Positions 32,487 through 41,976 of a stretch of 59,245 nt of DNA are shown in pieces (positions within the stretch are counted from its first letter, which is position 1; every line of letters starts with the position of its first letter). The notes below the pieces were generated by a model. That model was not told the DNA's origin, did not search any database, and saw nothing but the letters and a program-made list of their open reading frames with translations. This DNA is from CAYWPG01 sp964460035. GTDB lineage: Bacteria; Pseudomonadota; Gammaproteobacteria; Nitrococcales; AK92. The translations under genes and the position numbers were made by a program. The stretch is from contig CAYWPG010000021.1 in assembly GCA_964460035.1 (NCBI GenBank), forward strand, positions 1 to 59,245, in the 5' to 3' direction.

Positions 32487-34421
32487 TTAGCGATTGGCAC
32501 GGTTTTCGATCAGCTGCTCGATCACCGACGGATCGGCCAACGTGCTCGTGTCGCCCAGGCCTTCGATTTCATTGCTCGCGATCTTGCGCAGGATACGTCG
32601 CAAGATCTTGCCGGAGCGGGTTTTCGGCAAGGCCGGAGCCCACTGAATGACGTCGGGCTTGGCGATAGGACCTATCTCCTGGCGCACCAGATCGAGCAGT
32701 TCGCTGCGTAGTTGATCGCTGGGCTGGGTGCCGTTCATAAGTGTCACGTAGGCGTAGATGCCCTGGCCCTTGAGCTCGTGCGGAAAGCCGACCACGGCGG
32801 CTTCGGCAACCTTGGGGTGCAGCACCAGCGCGTTCTCAACCTCCGCGGTACCCATGCGATGACCGGAGACGTTGAGAACGTCGTCTACGCGGCCGGTAAT
32901 CCAGTAGTACCCGTCGGCATCCCGGCGGGCGCCGTCGCCGCTGAAGTATTTGCCCGGATAGGCGGAGAGGTAGGTATCGATAAAGCGCTGGTGGTTCCCG
33001 TATACGGAGCGCAGCATCCCGGGCCATGGGCGGTTGATGACCAGATTGCCCTCGGCTTCACCCTCGAGCACGTTGCCGTCGTTGTCCACCAGTTGCGGCT
33101 CGACGCCGAAGAAAGGCAAGGTCGCGGAGCCGGGTTTGAGCGGCGTGATGTGCGGTAGCGGGGCAATCATGATGGCGCCGGTCTCGGTTTGCCACCAGGT
33201 GTCCACCACCGGGCAGCGGCTGTCGCCAACCACACGGTAGTACCAGTTCCAGGCGTCGGGGTTGATCGGCTCTCCGACCGTGCCCAGCAGCTTCAGACTC
33301 TTGCGGGACGATTGCTTGACCAGCTCGTCGCCCTGACTCATGAGCGAGCGAATGGCCGTAGGCGCGGTGTAGAAGATGTTGACTTGGTGCTTGTCTATCA
33401 CCTGCCAGAAGCGCCTGGCATCGGGATAGGTCGGCACGCCTTCGAACATCAGCGTAATCGCACCGTTGGCGAGCGGTCCGTAGACGATGTATGAGTGGCC
33501 GGTAACCCAGCCGACGTCGGCCGTGCACCAGTAGACGTCGCCATCCTGGTAGTTGAACACATACTTGTGCGTCATCGCCGCCTGCAGCAGATAGCCGCCG
33601 GTGGTATGCAGCACGCCCTTGGGTTTGCCGGTGGAACCCGAGGTGTAGAGAATGAACAGCGGATCCTCGGCATCCATTGGCTGGGCTTCGCATTGGGCGT
33701 CCGCCGAGGCCATGAGATCGTGCCACCACAGATCGCGCCCCTCCGTCCAGTCGATGTTGCCGCCCGTGCGGCGCACCACGATCACCTCCCGGATGCTCGG
33801 GCACTCCTGCACGGCTTTGTCGGCGTTAGCTTTGAGCGGCGTGTGGCGGCCGCCGCGCACGCTCTCGTCGGAGGTGATCAGGGTCCGGCACTCGGAGTTT
33901 TGAATCCGATCCTTGAGCGCTTCGGGTGAGAAGCCGCCGAACACCACCGAGTGAATCGCGCCTATGCGCGTGCAGGCCAGCATGGCCACCGCAGCCTCGG
34001 GGATCATCGGCAAGTAGATGCATACCCGATCGCCTTTGGTTACGCCGCGCGCCTTGAGCACGTTGGCGAAGCGGCAGACATCGGCGTGTAGCTCGCGATA
34101 GGTTATGTGTTTGTGCTGTCCCGGCTCGTCGCCTTCCCAGATGATGGCGGTCTGATCGCCGCGTGTCTCCAGATGCCGATCGAGGCAGTTGTAGCTCACA
34201 TTGAGCTGGCCGCCTTCGAACCAGCGGACGCGGCCTGCGCGCAAGTCGCTGTTCTGCACACGATCCCAGCGCTTGAACCAGGTGAGAAAACGTTCGGCTT
34301 GCTCGGCCCAGAATGCATCGGGCTCGTCCAGCGAGCGCCGATACATGGTCTGATAGTCTGCTGCCGACAGATGTGCGTGTTGCCCCTGGGCTGGAACGGT
34401 GTTTTGCATGGTCTCGGACAT
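32487..34421 (-). CDS. acs: Acetyl-CoA synthetase
   Basis: AMP-forming acetate-CoA ligase of 644 residues. Landmarks are the P-loop LYTSGSTGKPKGVLHTTGGYL, WCTADVGWVTGHSYIVYGPL, the acetate pocket Trp in VDTWWQTETG, YFSGDGARRDADGYYWITGR and the C-terminal catalytic Lys in PKTRSGKILRRILRKI. That Lys is the site acetylated by Pat-type enzymes. The length equals E. coli Acs. GGGAGGAG precedes ATG 34421. A long non-coding region lies upstream. Confidence 0.96.
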   Translation of the reverse strand: MSETMQNTVPAQGQHAHLSAADYQTMYRRSLDEPDAFWAEQAERFLTWFKRWDRVQNSDLRAGRVRWFEGGQLNVSYNCLDRHLETRGDQTAIIWEGDEPGQHKHITYRELHADVCRFANVLKARGVTKGDRVCIYLPMIPEAAVAMLACTRIGAIHSVVFGGFSPEALKDRIQNSECRTLITSDESVRGGRHTPLKANADKAVQECPSIREVIVVRRTGGNIDWTEGRDLWWHDLMASADAQCEAQPMDAEDPLFILYTSGSTGKPKGVLHTTGGYLLQAAMTHKYVFNYQDGDVYWCTADVGWVTGHSYIVYGPLANGAITLMFEGVPTYPDARRFWQVIDKHQVNIFYTAPTAIRSLMSQGDELVKQSSRKSLKLLGTVGEPINPDAWNWYYRVVGDSRCPVVDTWWQTETGAIMIAPLPHITPLKPGSATLPFFGVEPQLVDNDGNVLEGEAEGNLVINRPWPGMLRSVYGNHQRFIDTYLSAYPGKYFSGDGARRDADGYYWITGRVDDVLNVSGHRMGTAEVENALVLHPKVAEAAVVGFPHELKGQGIYAYVTLMNGTQPSDQLRSELLDLVRQEIGPIAKPDVIQWAPALPKTRSGKILRRILRKIASNEIEGLGDTSTLADPSVIEQLIENRANR

Positions 34422-35224
34422 GTGGTTCTCCTCCCAACTTCTTCCATGTGCTGCGGCTGTTCGATCCTGGGCCGCGGTAGCGACCGTATCCCTGAGCCTG
34501 GGCTGCATCGGACGACTCGAGGCCGACAGCAGCCCTGCAGACACCGGTTGGCAAACTCGCATCGCCTCACTGAAGGTCGGCTATGTGCGCAGTTCCCGCT
34601 GCGTTAGCGGCGTTGACGCCGCTTGTCGGCATGTCGGTCTCGAGCTCTCGGACAGAACGTTGCGGCGGCATGTCGGCGGTGCTGGCGCCACCTCCTGTGA
34701 TGGGGGCCGCGAGATCTCTTCAGTGCCCATATGGGGACAATCGGCCAGGATTGGTTCTCTACCCCGCCAGATCTCATCTTCGTCTTCGGCAACGCATGAA
34801 ATAATGCACGTAGCCGTCGTTTCCTAGTGCCCCGGTTACCGTATGGGAGCCGATAAGCTTGCCGCGTCTTGGCATGCCGGACGAGGCCCCTTGCAGACGC
34901 GAGTCCAGCGCGGATATCCCCTCTCACGGGGGAGTCTTCCCACCGGTCGAGGATAAAGTCGCTGTGGGAACACCCCCCTCCCGGGTGCGAAAGGCTTTGG
35001 TCATGTACGCCAGACCCCTTGCTCCGGGCCATGGAATTTCCCACGAGCGCGCAATCCCACTGCGATGTTGCGCCGAACCCGCTTGGCGAAGGCGGACTGA
35101 CGATCCGGTCTCCGGGCGGGCAGCCCGCTACCGGTCCTACAGTTCCTATAGTTCGTTTTTATGGGCATTGCACTTCGCGTCAATGCCCACGCGGAAGGTA
35201 CGAGCCGGCCCGGCGGGGCGCATG
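34422..35224. other. 800-base region without a recognisable gene, upstream of acs
   Basis: This is the longest gap in the window. Frames such as 34604-35044 (minus) and 34859-35260 (plus) have no recognisable domain and odd composition, so I do not call them. A short G/C hairpin (TCCCC...GGGGA, about 34917-34932) is visible. The acs promoter, and possibly a long leader or a small RNA, could lie here. No known riboswitch consensus was recognised. Confidence 0.35.
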
Positions 35225-36157
35225 TCAGTCGCCTGGATGGGCTGCGTTAGCATTGGCTAACTGCTTGGCCTGGCGTGGAATCGCGGCCGTACGCCAGTTG
35301 GCAAGTGCCCACTCCCACACGGTAGCCAGCGATGCTCTCGCCAGCTCGCGGGGCGGTGTCTGGCCAAGGAAGTCGAGAGCCGCCACCAGTAGTTCGGCGG
35401 CGTGCTCGTGCCGTATAGCCGGCGCGTAGGTCTGCTTGCTGAGCTTTTGACCTTGCGCGTTCACGGCGATAGGGAGATGCAGGTAGCGCGGGGTGGGTAG
35501 CCCCAGCAGGCGCTGCAGATGGATCTGCGGCGCGCTACAGGCAAGCAGGTCCTGCCCTCTGACGACTTCGGTGATTTGCGCCTGGGCGTCGTCCACCACC
35601 AGGGCCAGGTGGTAGGCGTAATAGCCGTCGGCGCGGCGGATGACGAAGTCGCCGATTTCCTGTTCCAGATCGCAGACCACAGCGCCTTGAACGGCATCCT
35701 CGAAGCGTATCGCGGGCCCATCGCTGCGGACTCGCCAAGCGCGGGCGGCGCGTCCGCGCAGCCCTGCGCGGCAGGTGCCCGGATAGACGGGACCGGCGCT
35801 GCCGATACGGGCGCGCAGTTGAATCTCCCTCCGGCTGCAGGCGCAGGGGTACGCTTTGCCCGACTGGCGGAGCGATTCCAAGGCGGCTGCGTAAGCCTCG
35901 TGGCGCTGGCTCTGATAGACCACGGGGCCGTCCCATTCGAAACCGAAGCGGTCCAGCGTACGTAGAATCTCGTCGGCCGCACCGGGTTGCTCGCGCGGCG
36001 GGTCCAGATCCTCTATACGCAGCAACCACAGGCCTTGGTTGCTGCGGGCTTGCAGGTAACTGCCCAGGGCCGCTACCAACGAGCCGAAATGCAGCGGCCC
36101 CGTCGGGCTAGGGGCGAAACGGCCTTTGTAGATGGCGCTGTCCGTATCGGAGCTCAT
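35225..36157 (-). CDS. gluQ: Glutamyl-Q tRNA(Asp) synthetase
   Basis: Truncated GluRS paralogue of 310 residues, lacking an anticodon-binding domain, that attaches glutamate to queuosine in tRNA-Asp. The class I HIGH-like site is GRFAPSPTGPLHFGSLVAALGSYLQAR, and the KMSKS-like site is GQKLSKQTYAPA. LLRIEDLDPPRE and the Cys-rich CACSRREI zinc region fit YadB/GluQ. It is close to queF of queuosine precursor synthesis (37.7 kb). It is divergent from the aminotransferase. Confidence 0.94.
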   Translation of the reverse strand: MSSDTDSAIYKGRFAPSPTGPLHFGSLVAALGSYLQARSNQGLWLLRIEDLDPPREQPGAADEILRTLDRFGFEWDGPVVYQSQRHEAYAAALESLRQSGKAYPCACSRREIQLRARIGSAGPVYPGTCRAGLRGRAARAWRVRSDGPAIRFEDAVQGAVVCDLEQEIGDFVIRRADGYYAYHLALVVDDAQAQITEVVRGQDLLACSAPQIHLQRLLGLPTPRYLHLPIAVNAQGQKLSKQTYAPAIRHEHAAELLVAALDFLGQTPPRELARASLATVWEWALANWRTAAIPRQAKQLANANAAHPGD

Positions 36158-36247
36158 ATCGAAGATCCGGCTGAATCCGCATAAAGTTAAACCTTTCCTC
36201 TAACCGGTTAAACTGTTTGCGACCCTCAGCTGCAGGATGCCGTCACT

Positions 36248-37417
36248 ATGCCATCTACTCCTACTCTGCTTGCCCAGCGCCTGGCTCATATAGAGCCGTT
36301 CCACGTCATGAGCCTGCTTGCCCGCGCCCGCGAGCTGGAGGCCATGGGCCGGTCCATAGTGCATATGGAAATTGGCGAGCCGGATTTCATGACGGCCGAG
36401 CCCATAGTGGCGGCGGGGGCCAAGGCGTTGCGGGAGGGGCATACGCACTACACGCCGGCTGCGGGGCTGCCAGCGCTCAGAGAGGCCATTGCGGCCCATT
36501 ATCACAGCGAGTATGAGGTTGCGGTTCGTCCCGAGCAGGTGTTCGTCACGCCCGGCGGGTCGGGAGCGCTGCTGCTGGCGCTGGCACTGGTGCTGGACCC
36601 CGGCAAATCCATTCTGATGCCCGACCCCGGCTACCCGTGCAATCGGCATTTCGTACGCCTGCTCAACGGCGTGCCGCAGAGCATCCCGGTGGGGCCGCAA
36701 ACGGACTATCAGCCCAGCGTGGAGGCCGTGGCGGAGGCCTGGCACGATGACTGTGCCGGGCTGATGGTGGCGTCGCCGAACAATCCCACCGGCACGGTGC
36801 TGGGCGCGACGCAGTTGGCGAGCCTTGCGGACCTGTGCCGGGAGCGGGGCGGCGCCTTGATCGTCGACGAGATCTATCATGGTCTGACCTATGACGTGAC
36901 AGCGGCCACCGCGGCGGGGAGCGGTGCCTTCGTGGTCAACAGCTTCTCCAAGTACTATGGCATGACCGGCTGGCGTCTGGGCTGGCTGGTGGTGCCGCCG
37001 GAGTACATAGAACCGGCGCAGCGACTAGCTCAGAATGTCTTCATCGCTGCTTCGACGCCAGCGCAGCATGCGGCCATGGCCTGTTTCAGCCCGGCCGCAA
37101 AGCAGATTTTTGAGTTGCGGCGGCAGGCCTTCGTTCAGCGTCGCGATTATCTGATAGAAGCGCTGCGCGGCCTTGGCTTCGATATACCGATCACGCCGCA
37201 GGGTGCGTTCTACCTCTACGCCGATTGCAGCGCCCTGTGGCCAGGGGATAGCTTCGAGCTGGCGCAGGCCTTGCTGGAACAGGAAGGGGTGGCGATTACT
37301 CCGGGACGCGATTTCGGTAGCCACCGGGAGGCGCAGCATGTCCGTTTCGCTTATACCAGTAAGCTGCAGTACTTGGAGGAAGGCGTCGAAAGAATGGCGC
37401 GGTTCTTCACGACCTGA
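36248..37417 (+). CDS. Class I/II PLP-dependent aminotransferase
   Basis: Fold-type I aminotransferase of 389 residues. Visible are MEIGEPDF, HYTPAAGLPALREAIA, VASPNNPTGTV, IVDEIYHGLTYD, the PLP Lys in VNSFSKYYGMTGWRLGW and the C-terminal carboxylate-binding Arg in HVRFAYTSK. It belongs to the aspartate/alanine-type subgroup; the amino donor cannot be fixed by eye. Two hairpins follow the stop codon. It is divergent from gluQ across 90 bases. Confidence 0.9.
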   Translation: MPSTPTLLAQRLAHIEPFHVMSLLARARELEAMGRSIVHMEIGEPDFMTAEPIVAAGAKALREGHTHYTPAAGLPALREAIAAHYHSEYEVAVRPEQVFVTPGGSGALLLALALVLDPGKSILMPDPGYPCNRHFVRLLNGVPQSIPVGPQTDYQPSVEAVAEAWHDDCAGLMVASPNNPTGTVLGATQLASLADLCRERGGALIVDEIYHGLTYDVTAATAAGSGAFVVNSFSKYYGMTGWRLGWLVVPPEYIEPAQRLAQNVFIAASTPAQHAAMACFSPAAKQIFELRRQAFVQRRDYLIEALRGLGFDIPITPQGAFYLYADCSALWPGDSFELAQALLEQEGVAITPGRDFGSHREAQHVRFAYTSKLQYLEEGVERMARFFTT

Positions 37418-37489
37418 GCCCGCTTGATCAGGTCGTACTACGCTTCCTTTTCGGATCTGAGCGTCGCGTGGGGTGGGGGCACAAGGAGA

Positions 37490-37541
37490 GCCGGCGCGGG
37501 GCGCTGCCGCGCCGGCAGGAATGTGCAACGCAAGCGTTGCA
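37490..37541 (+). terminator. Two tandem hairpins after the aminotransferase gene
   Basis: GCCGGCGCGG/CCGCGCCGGC (37490-37516) is a 10-bp stem. It is followed at 37524-37541 by TGCAACGC/GCGTTGCA, an 8-bp stem with almost no loop. They lie 70-125 bases past the stop, in a 304-base gap shared with convergent queF. There is no U tract; terminator or transcript-end protection is likely from position. Confidence 0.5.
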
Positions 37542-37721
37542 AGTCTCCCCATCGTTCTGCTTACTTCGCGCTAGGATCGCACCGAAGGGGCAGACCGTTC
37601 CAGAACCGGTCGGCAGGCGCAGTGTGCTGCGGCTATCACCTGGCGCGGCGCGAGCACGATGTTGGCAACAAGCCGGGTGGGCCGCCGCGCCGATCGGCGC
37701 CTTGCCGCCAGGCGAGGCCGA

Positions 37722-38111
37722 TTAGGGCAAGGTGACCGGAGGTGTCGGCACCCAACTCTCGGCTCTGTGCTCGGCGATCACATCGGTGTAAATTCCACCG
37801 CGCACGTTGAACTCGGCGCGCACGCGCATGAAACGCGGGTCGAGCGCACGCACCAGGTCGCCCAGGATCTCGTTGGTGACCGCTTCGTGGAAGGCGCCCT
37901 GGTCCCGGAAGGACCAGATGTACAGCTTGAGCGATTTGAGCTCCACGCAGCGCTGCTCGGGAATGTAGTCGATATAGAGCGTGGCAAAGTCCGGTTGTCC
38001 TGTCTTGGGGCACAAGCAGGTAAACTCCGGGATTCGGATACGAATCGTGTAGTCTCGCTCCGGATTGGGATTGGGGAAGGTTTCCAGGGCCTTGCTCGGT
38101 TGTGTGGACAT
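37722..38111 (-). CDS. queF: NADPH-dependent 7-cyano-7-deazaguanine reductase (short form)
   Basis: Nitrile oxidoreductase of 129 residues that reduces preQ0 to preQ1 in queuosine synthesis. It is the unimodular (YkvM-like) T-fold type. The catalytic Cys is in EFTCLCPKTGQPDFATLYIDYIP, and the NADPH motif is ELKSLKLYIWSFRDQGAFHE. E. coli has the longer bimodular form, so this is a lineage hint. Monocistronic. Confidence 0.95.
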   Translation of the reverse strand: MSTQPSKALETFPNPNPERDYTIRIRIPEFTCLCPKTGQPDFATLYIDYIPEQRCVELKSLKLYIWSFRDQGAFHEAVTNEILGDLVRALDPRFMRVRAEFNVRGGIYTDVIAEHRAESWVPTPPVTLP

Positions 38112-38446
38112 GGCTTTCCAAGGACAGAGAGTGACGTGATAATGAGGCGCCGATTCTACCGCGCATGGTCCGCAATGTCCTGTACCGGTACGCTAGCGGC
38201 GGTTGCGGTGCTTGCCGAGTCTGAACCCTGTCACGGCAGTCTGCCGGCTCCGGGCTATGATGAGACCATAAGTAAACTGTCGGGTGCTCAGCGCCGGGAA
38301 TGGGCGGCACAGTGGGGTGCCGCGCGTGAACGTAACGCTCCTGCGCCTGGCCCATGTAGCGGTCTGCAGGGGTGGGCCGCGAAGCGGCGGCCGCCTAGAA
38401 GCCGCCCACGTCAAACTCGGACGAAGCCGATGGGAATTCTCCCGCG
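38112..38446. other. Divergent intergenic region, queF / smc
   Basis: About 335 bases between divergent genes, holding their promoters. No coding or structured RNA signal was recognised. Confidence 0.35.
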
Positions 38447-41400
38447 ATGCGCCTGACCAAAATAAAACTTGCCGGGTTCAAATCTTTCGTCGATCCCACC
38501 ACCGTACTGCTGCCTAGTGCGCTGATCGGCATTGTGGGCCCTAACGGGTGCGGTAAGTCCAACATCATCGATTGCGTGCGCTGGGTTATGGGCGAGAGCT
38601 CGGCCAAGCACTTGCGCGGCGAGAGCATGACCGACGTTATCTTCAACGGCTCTGCAACACGCAAACCGGTGAGCCAGGCGTCGGTGGAGCTGGTGTTCGA
38701 CAACCGCGACGGCGCCTTGGGCGGTCAGTACGCCAGCTACAGCGAGATCTCGGTCAAACGACAGGTCAACCGCGAGGGGCAGTCCGCCTACTACCTCAAC
38801 GGTACCCGCTGTCGCAAGCGCGATATCACCGATGTGTTCCTGGGCACCGGTCTGGGACCGCGCAGTTACGCCATCATCGAGCAGGGAATGATCTCCAGGG
38901 TAGTGGAAGCCAAGCCTGAGGAGCTGCGCGTGTACCTGGAGGAAGCGGCGGGAATTTCCTTGTACAAGGAGCGCCGCCGCGAGACGGAACGTCGCATCCG
39001 CGACACGCGGGAAAATCTCGAGCGCCTCAACGACGTGCGCGAGGAGGTCAGCCGCCAACTCGAAAAGCTCAAGCGGCAGGCGGAAGTCGCCGAGCGCTAC
39101 AAAGCCTTGCGCGCCGAAGAGCGGCAATGCCGGGGCGAGCTAGTGGCGCTGCGTCAGCGTGCGCTGGAAGAGCAGTTGGCGGAGCTGAACCAGCAATTGG
39201 CCGAGCGCGAGACCGCTGCGGAAGGTTGCATCGCGACCCAGCGCGAAGCCGAACGCGACATTGAGGCGGTTCGCGAGGCGCATGCCGAGCGTAGCGAGCT
39301 GCTGAACGAGATCCAGGGGCGTTACTACGCATTGGGCAGCGAGATCGCGCGCATCGAGCAGCAAATCGCTCATCAACGCGAGTTGCGCGGGCGTCATCAG
39401 CGCGACCTGGAACGCAACCAGGATGCGATTGCAGCCGCGGAGCAGGAGCTGGCCAAGGATCAAGAGAAGCTCGAGCTGCTGGCGGCTCAGCTGGAAGAGC
39501 TGGAACCCGAACTGGAGGCGCGGCGGGAGGCGGAACTGGAGGCCAGTGCCGCGGTTAATGAGATTCAGGAGCGCCTGGACGATTGGCAGCTGCGCTGGGA
39601 GCAGTTCAACGAAGACGCCGCCGAGCCGTTGCGCACCGCGCAGGTCGAGCGCACCCGCATCGAACAGCTGGAGCGCCGCGCGCAGGATTTGATGCGACGG
39701 CGCGCGCGTTTGGAAGAGGAACGCGACGCTATCGATTTGGCGCGACTCGAGGAGGAAATCGAGCAGCTTGCAGAGGAAGAACAGGAGTTCGCCGAACAAG
39801 CCGCTGTCTTGCAGGAGCAGCTGGAGGAAGTGCAGGCGCGCCTGGAAGAACTGCGCCAGCGCCACGACGAGTTGAGCGATGAGCTCAGCGAGGGGCGTGG
39901 CGAGTTGCAGCAGAAGCAGGCACGCCTGACCTCGCTGGAGACGCTTCAACAGGGGGCTTTGGATGGTTCCGAGGGCCCAGCTCGCTGGCTCAGTGCGCTG
40001 GGACTGGCGGAGCGTCAGCGCCTGGCACGCATGATCGAAGTCGAGCCGGGGTGGGAGCGCGCCGTCGAAGTCGTGCTAGGCGAGCGTTTGCAAGCCGTAT
40101 GTGTGGACGACCTGGCGCTTGGTGGACGCGAATACCCGCCTCTGGAGCAGGGGCAGGTAACGCTGCTGCAGCGCGCGGTGGGCACGACCGCCCCCGCGGC
40201 GTCGAGTTTGCTGGCCAGCAAGGTCAAAGCCTCGTGGCCGGTGGCGGAACTGCTGGGCGGCGTCTATTGGGCGGAGGATCTGTCCCATGCCGTCGAGCTG
40301 CAGAGCACCCTAAAGGACGGCGAGAGCATCGTTACTCGCGATGGGGTTTGGCTCGGGCGCCACTGGCTGCAGTTGCAGGGCGGCGAAGACGGTGCCGGCG
40401 TTCTGGCGCGCGAACGGGAAATGCAGGCCCTGCGTGGCGCGCTGGAGGACGACAGGGAGCGGCTTGCGCAGTTGGCCGAGCAGGTCGAGCAGGCCCAGCG
40501 CGAGCTGGACGATGCGCAGGACCGGCGCGAGGCGCTCGCCACCGAGTTGAACGATATGGAGCGGCGGCGCTCCGCGCTCGCGGCGCAGCTGGAGAGCCGC
40601 CGCAGCCGCCTGCTCGATCTGCAGCAGCGGCGTCAGCGATTGGACGAAGAGGCCGACGAGCTGATGGAACAGGTCGGTCGCAGCGAAGAGGAAGTGCGCG
40701 AGGCGCGCAGGCGGCTGGAGGAGGCTCTGGAAAGGGCCGAAGAGCTGGAGGGGCGGCGCGAACAGCTGCAGCACGAGCGTGCCGAATTGCAGGAGCGCAT
40801 GAGCGATTGCCGGGAGCGCCTGGAAGAGCAGCGCGAAGCTCATCACGAGGTATCACTGAAAATTGAAAGCACGCGAACGGCCAGCCGCTCGCTGGAGGAA
40901 GCGACCGCGCGTCTGCGCGCTCAGCTGGCGCGCTTGATCGAGCAGCGGGACGAGCTGGCCGAGGCGCTGGCCGAGCAGGGCGACCCGGAGGCGGAGCTCG
41001 GCCGCGAACGTGAGGCGGTGCTGGCGCAGCGTCTGCGCGTGGAGGAGGAGCTGGCCGAGGCGCGCGCTCAGCTGGGCGACCTGGAGTCGCGGTTGCGCGA
41101 ATTGGAGCAGAGCCGCATCGAGGCCGATCGCCAAGTGCAGCGGCTGCGCCAGGAGCTGGAGGAGCTGCGCCTGAAGCACCAGGAGCTGAAGGTGCGGCAT
41201 CAAGGCGAGCAGGAACGGCTGCGCGAGCTGGGGCTGGAGTTCGAGACGGTACTGGCCGGGATGCCGGCAGATGCCGAGGAAGCGGCATGGCAGCGGCGTT
41301 TGCAGCAACTGGAAGAGCGCATAGCGAGGCTGGGGCCGATCAACCTGGCGGCGATCGACGAGTATCAGACCATGGAAGAGCGCAAAGGTTATCTGGACCG

Positions 41401-41944
41401 GCAGTTCGATGACCTTACCGAAGCGATGGAGACGCTGGAGGCCGCTATCAGGCGCATAGACCGCGAAACTCGCGCGCGTTTCAAGGATACCTTCGACAAG
41501 GTCAATGCCGGAATGCAGCGCATATTTCCGCGCCTGTTCGGGGGCGGACAAGGGTATCTGGAGCTAACCGGCGACGATTTGCTGGAGACCGGGGTGTCCA
41601 TCATGGCGCGCCCGCCCGGCAAGCGAATCACCAATATTCACTTGCTGTCGGGCGGCGAAAAGGCGCTGACGGCGGTGGCGCTGGTGTTTGCCATCTTCGA
41701 GCTGAACCCATCGCCGTTTTGCATGCTGGACGAGGTCGACGCGCCGCTGGACGAGGCCAATGTAGGCCGGTTCTGCAATCTGCTCGTTGAGATGTCGCAG
41801 CGGGTACAATTCATTTTCATCACCCACAATAAGGCGACCATGGAAATCGCCCAGCATCTTACCGGGGTTACCATGCACGAGCCTGGGGTATCGCGCTTGG
41901 TGGCAGTGGACGTTGCCGAGGCGGTCAAGTTGGCGGCGGTATAG
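38447..41944 (+). CDS. smc: Chromosome partition protein SMC
   Basis: Structural maintenance of chromosomes ATPase of 1165 residues. The N-terminal head has Walker A GPNGCGKSN (31-39). Two very long Glu/Arg/Gln-rich coiled coils flank a hinge at about residues 500-640 (GPARWLSALGLAERQRLARMIEVEPGWERAVEVVLGE). The C-terminal head has the signature LLSGGEKALTAVALVFAIF and Walker B PFCMLDEVDAPLDEANVGRF. It loops and compacts DNA with ScpA and ScpB, whose genes are at 48.9-50.3 kb. It heads the conserved smc-zipA-ligA unit; zipA starts 32 bases downstream. Confidence 0.97.
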   Translation: MRLTKIKLAGFKSFVDPTTVLLPSALIGIVGPNGCGKSNIIDCVRWVMGESSAKHLRGESMTDVIFNGSATRKPVSQASVELVFDNRDGALGGQYASYSEISVKRQVNREGQSAYYLNGTRCRKRDITDVFLGTGLGPRSYAIIEQGMISRVVEAKPEELRVYLEEAAGISLYKERRRETERRIRDTRENLERLNDVREEVSRQLEKLKRQAEVAERYKALRAEERQCRGELVALRQRALEEQLAELNQQLAERETAAEGCIATQREAERDIEAVREAHAERSELLNEIQGRYYALGSEIARIEQQIAHQRELRGRHQRDLERNQDAIAAAEQELAKDQEKLELLAAQLEELEPELEARREAELEASAAVNEIQERLDDWQLRWEQFNEDAAEPLRTAQVERTRIEQLERRAQDLMRRRARLEEERDAIDLARLEEEIEQLAEEEQEFAEQAAVLQEQLEEVQARLEELRQRHDELSDELSEGRGELQQKQARLTSLETLQQGALDGSEGPARWLSALGLAERQRLARMIEVEPGWERAVEVVLGERLQAVCVDDLALGGREYPPLEQGQVTLLQRAVGTTAPAASSLLASKVKASWPVAELLGGVYWAEDLSHAVELQSTLKDGESIVTRDGVWLGRHWLQLQGGEDGAGVLAREREMQALRGALEDDRERLAQLAEQVEQAQRELDDAQDRREALATELNDMERRRSALAAQLESRRSRLLDLQQRRQRLDEEADELMEQVGRSEEEVREARRRLEEALERAEELEGRREQLQHERAELQERMSDCRERLEEQREAHHEVSLKIESTRTASRSLEEATARLRAQLARLIEQRDELAEALAEQGDPEAELGREREAVLAQRLRVEEELAEARAQLGDLESRLRELEQSRIEADRQVQRLRQELEELRLKHQELKVRHQGEQERLRELGLEFETVLAGMPADAEEAAWQRRLQQLEERIARLGPINLAAIDEYQTMEERKGYLDRQFDDLTEAMETLEAAIRRIDRETRARFKDTFDKVNAGMQRIFPRLFGGGQGYLELTGDDLLETGVSIMARPPGKRITNIHLLSGGEKALTAVALVFAIFELNPSPFCMLDEVDAPLDEANVGRFCNLLVEMSQRVQFIFITHNKATMEIAQHLTGVTMHEPGVSRLVAVDVAEAVKLAAV

Positions 41945-41976
41945 CTGTGCCGGGTGAATGAAGAACGAGGAGACGC

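Noticed and set aside
34604..35044. Possible protein on the minus strand (146 residues)
   Set aside because: Arg/His-rich composition, no recognisable domain, no clear ribosome-binding site. It looks like a chance frame in GC-rich DNA.
38474..38484. tRNA T-loop-like string GGGTTCAAATC
   Set aside because: It lies inside the start of smc, coding Ala-Gly-Phe-Lys-Ser, and there is no acceptor or anticodon stem around it.
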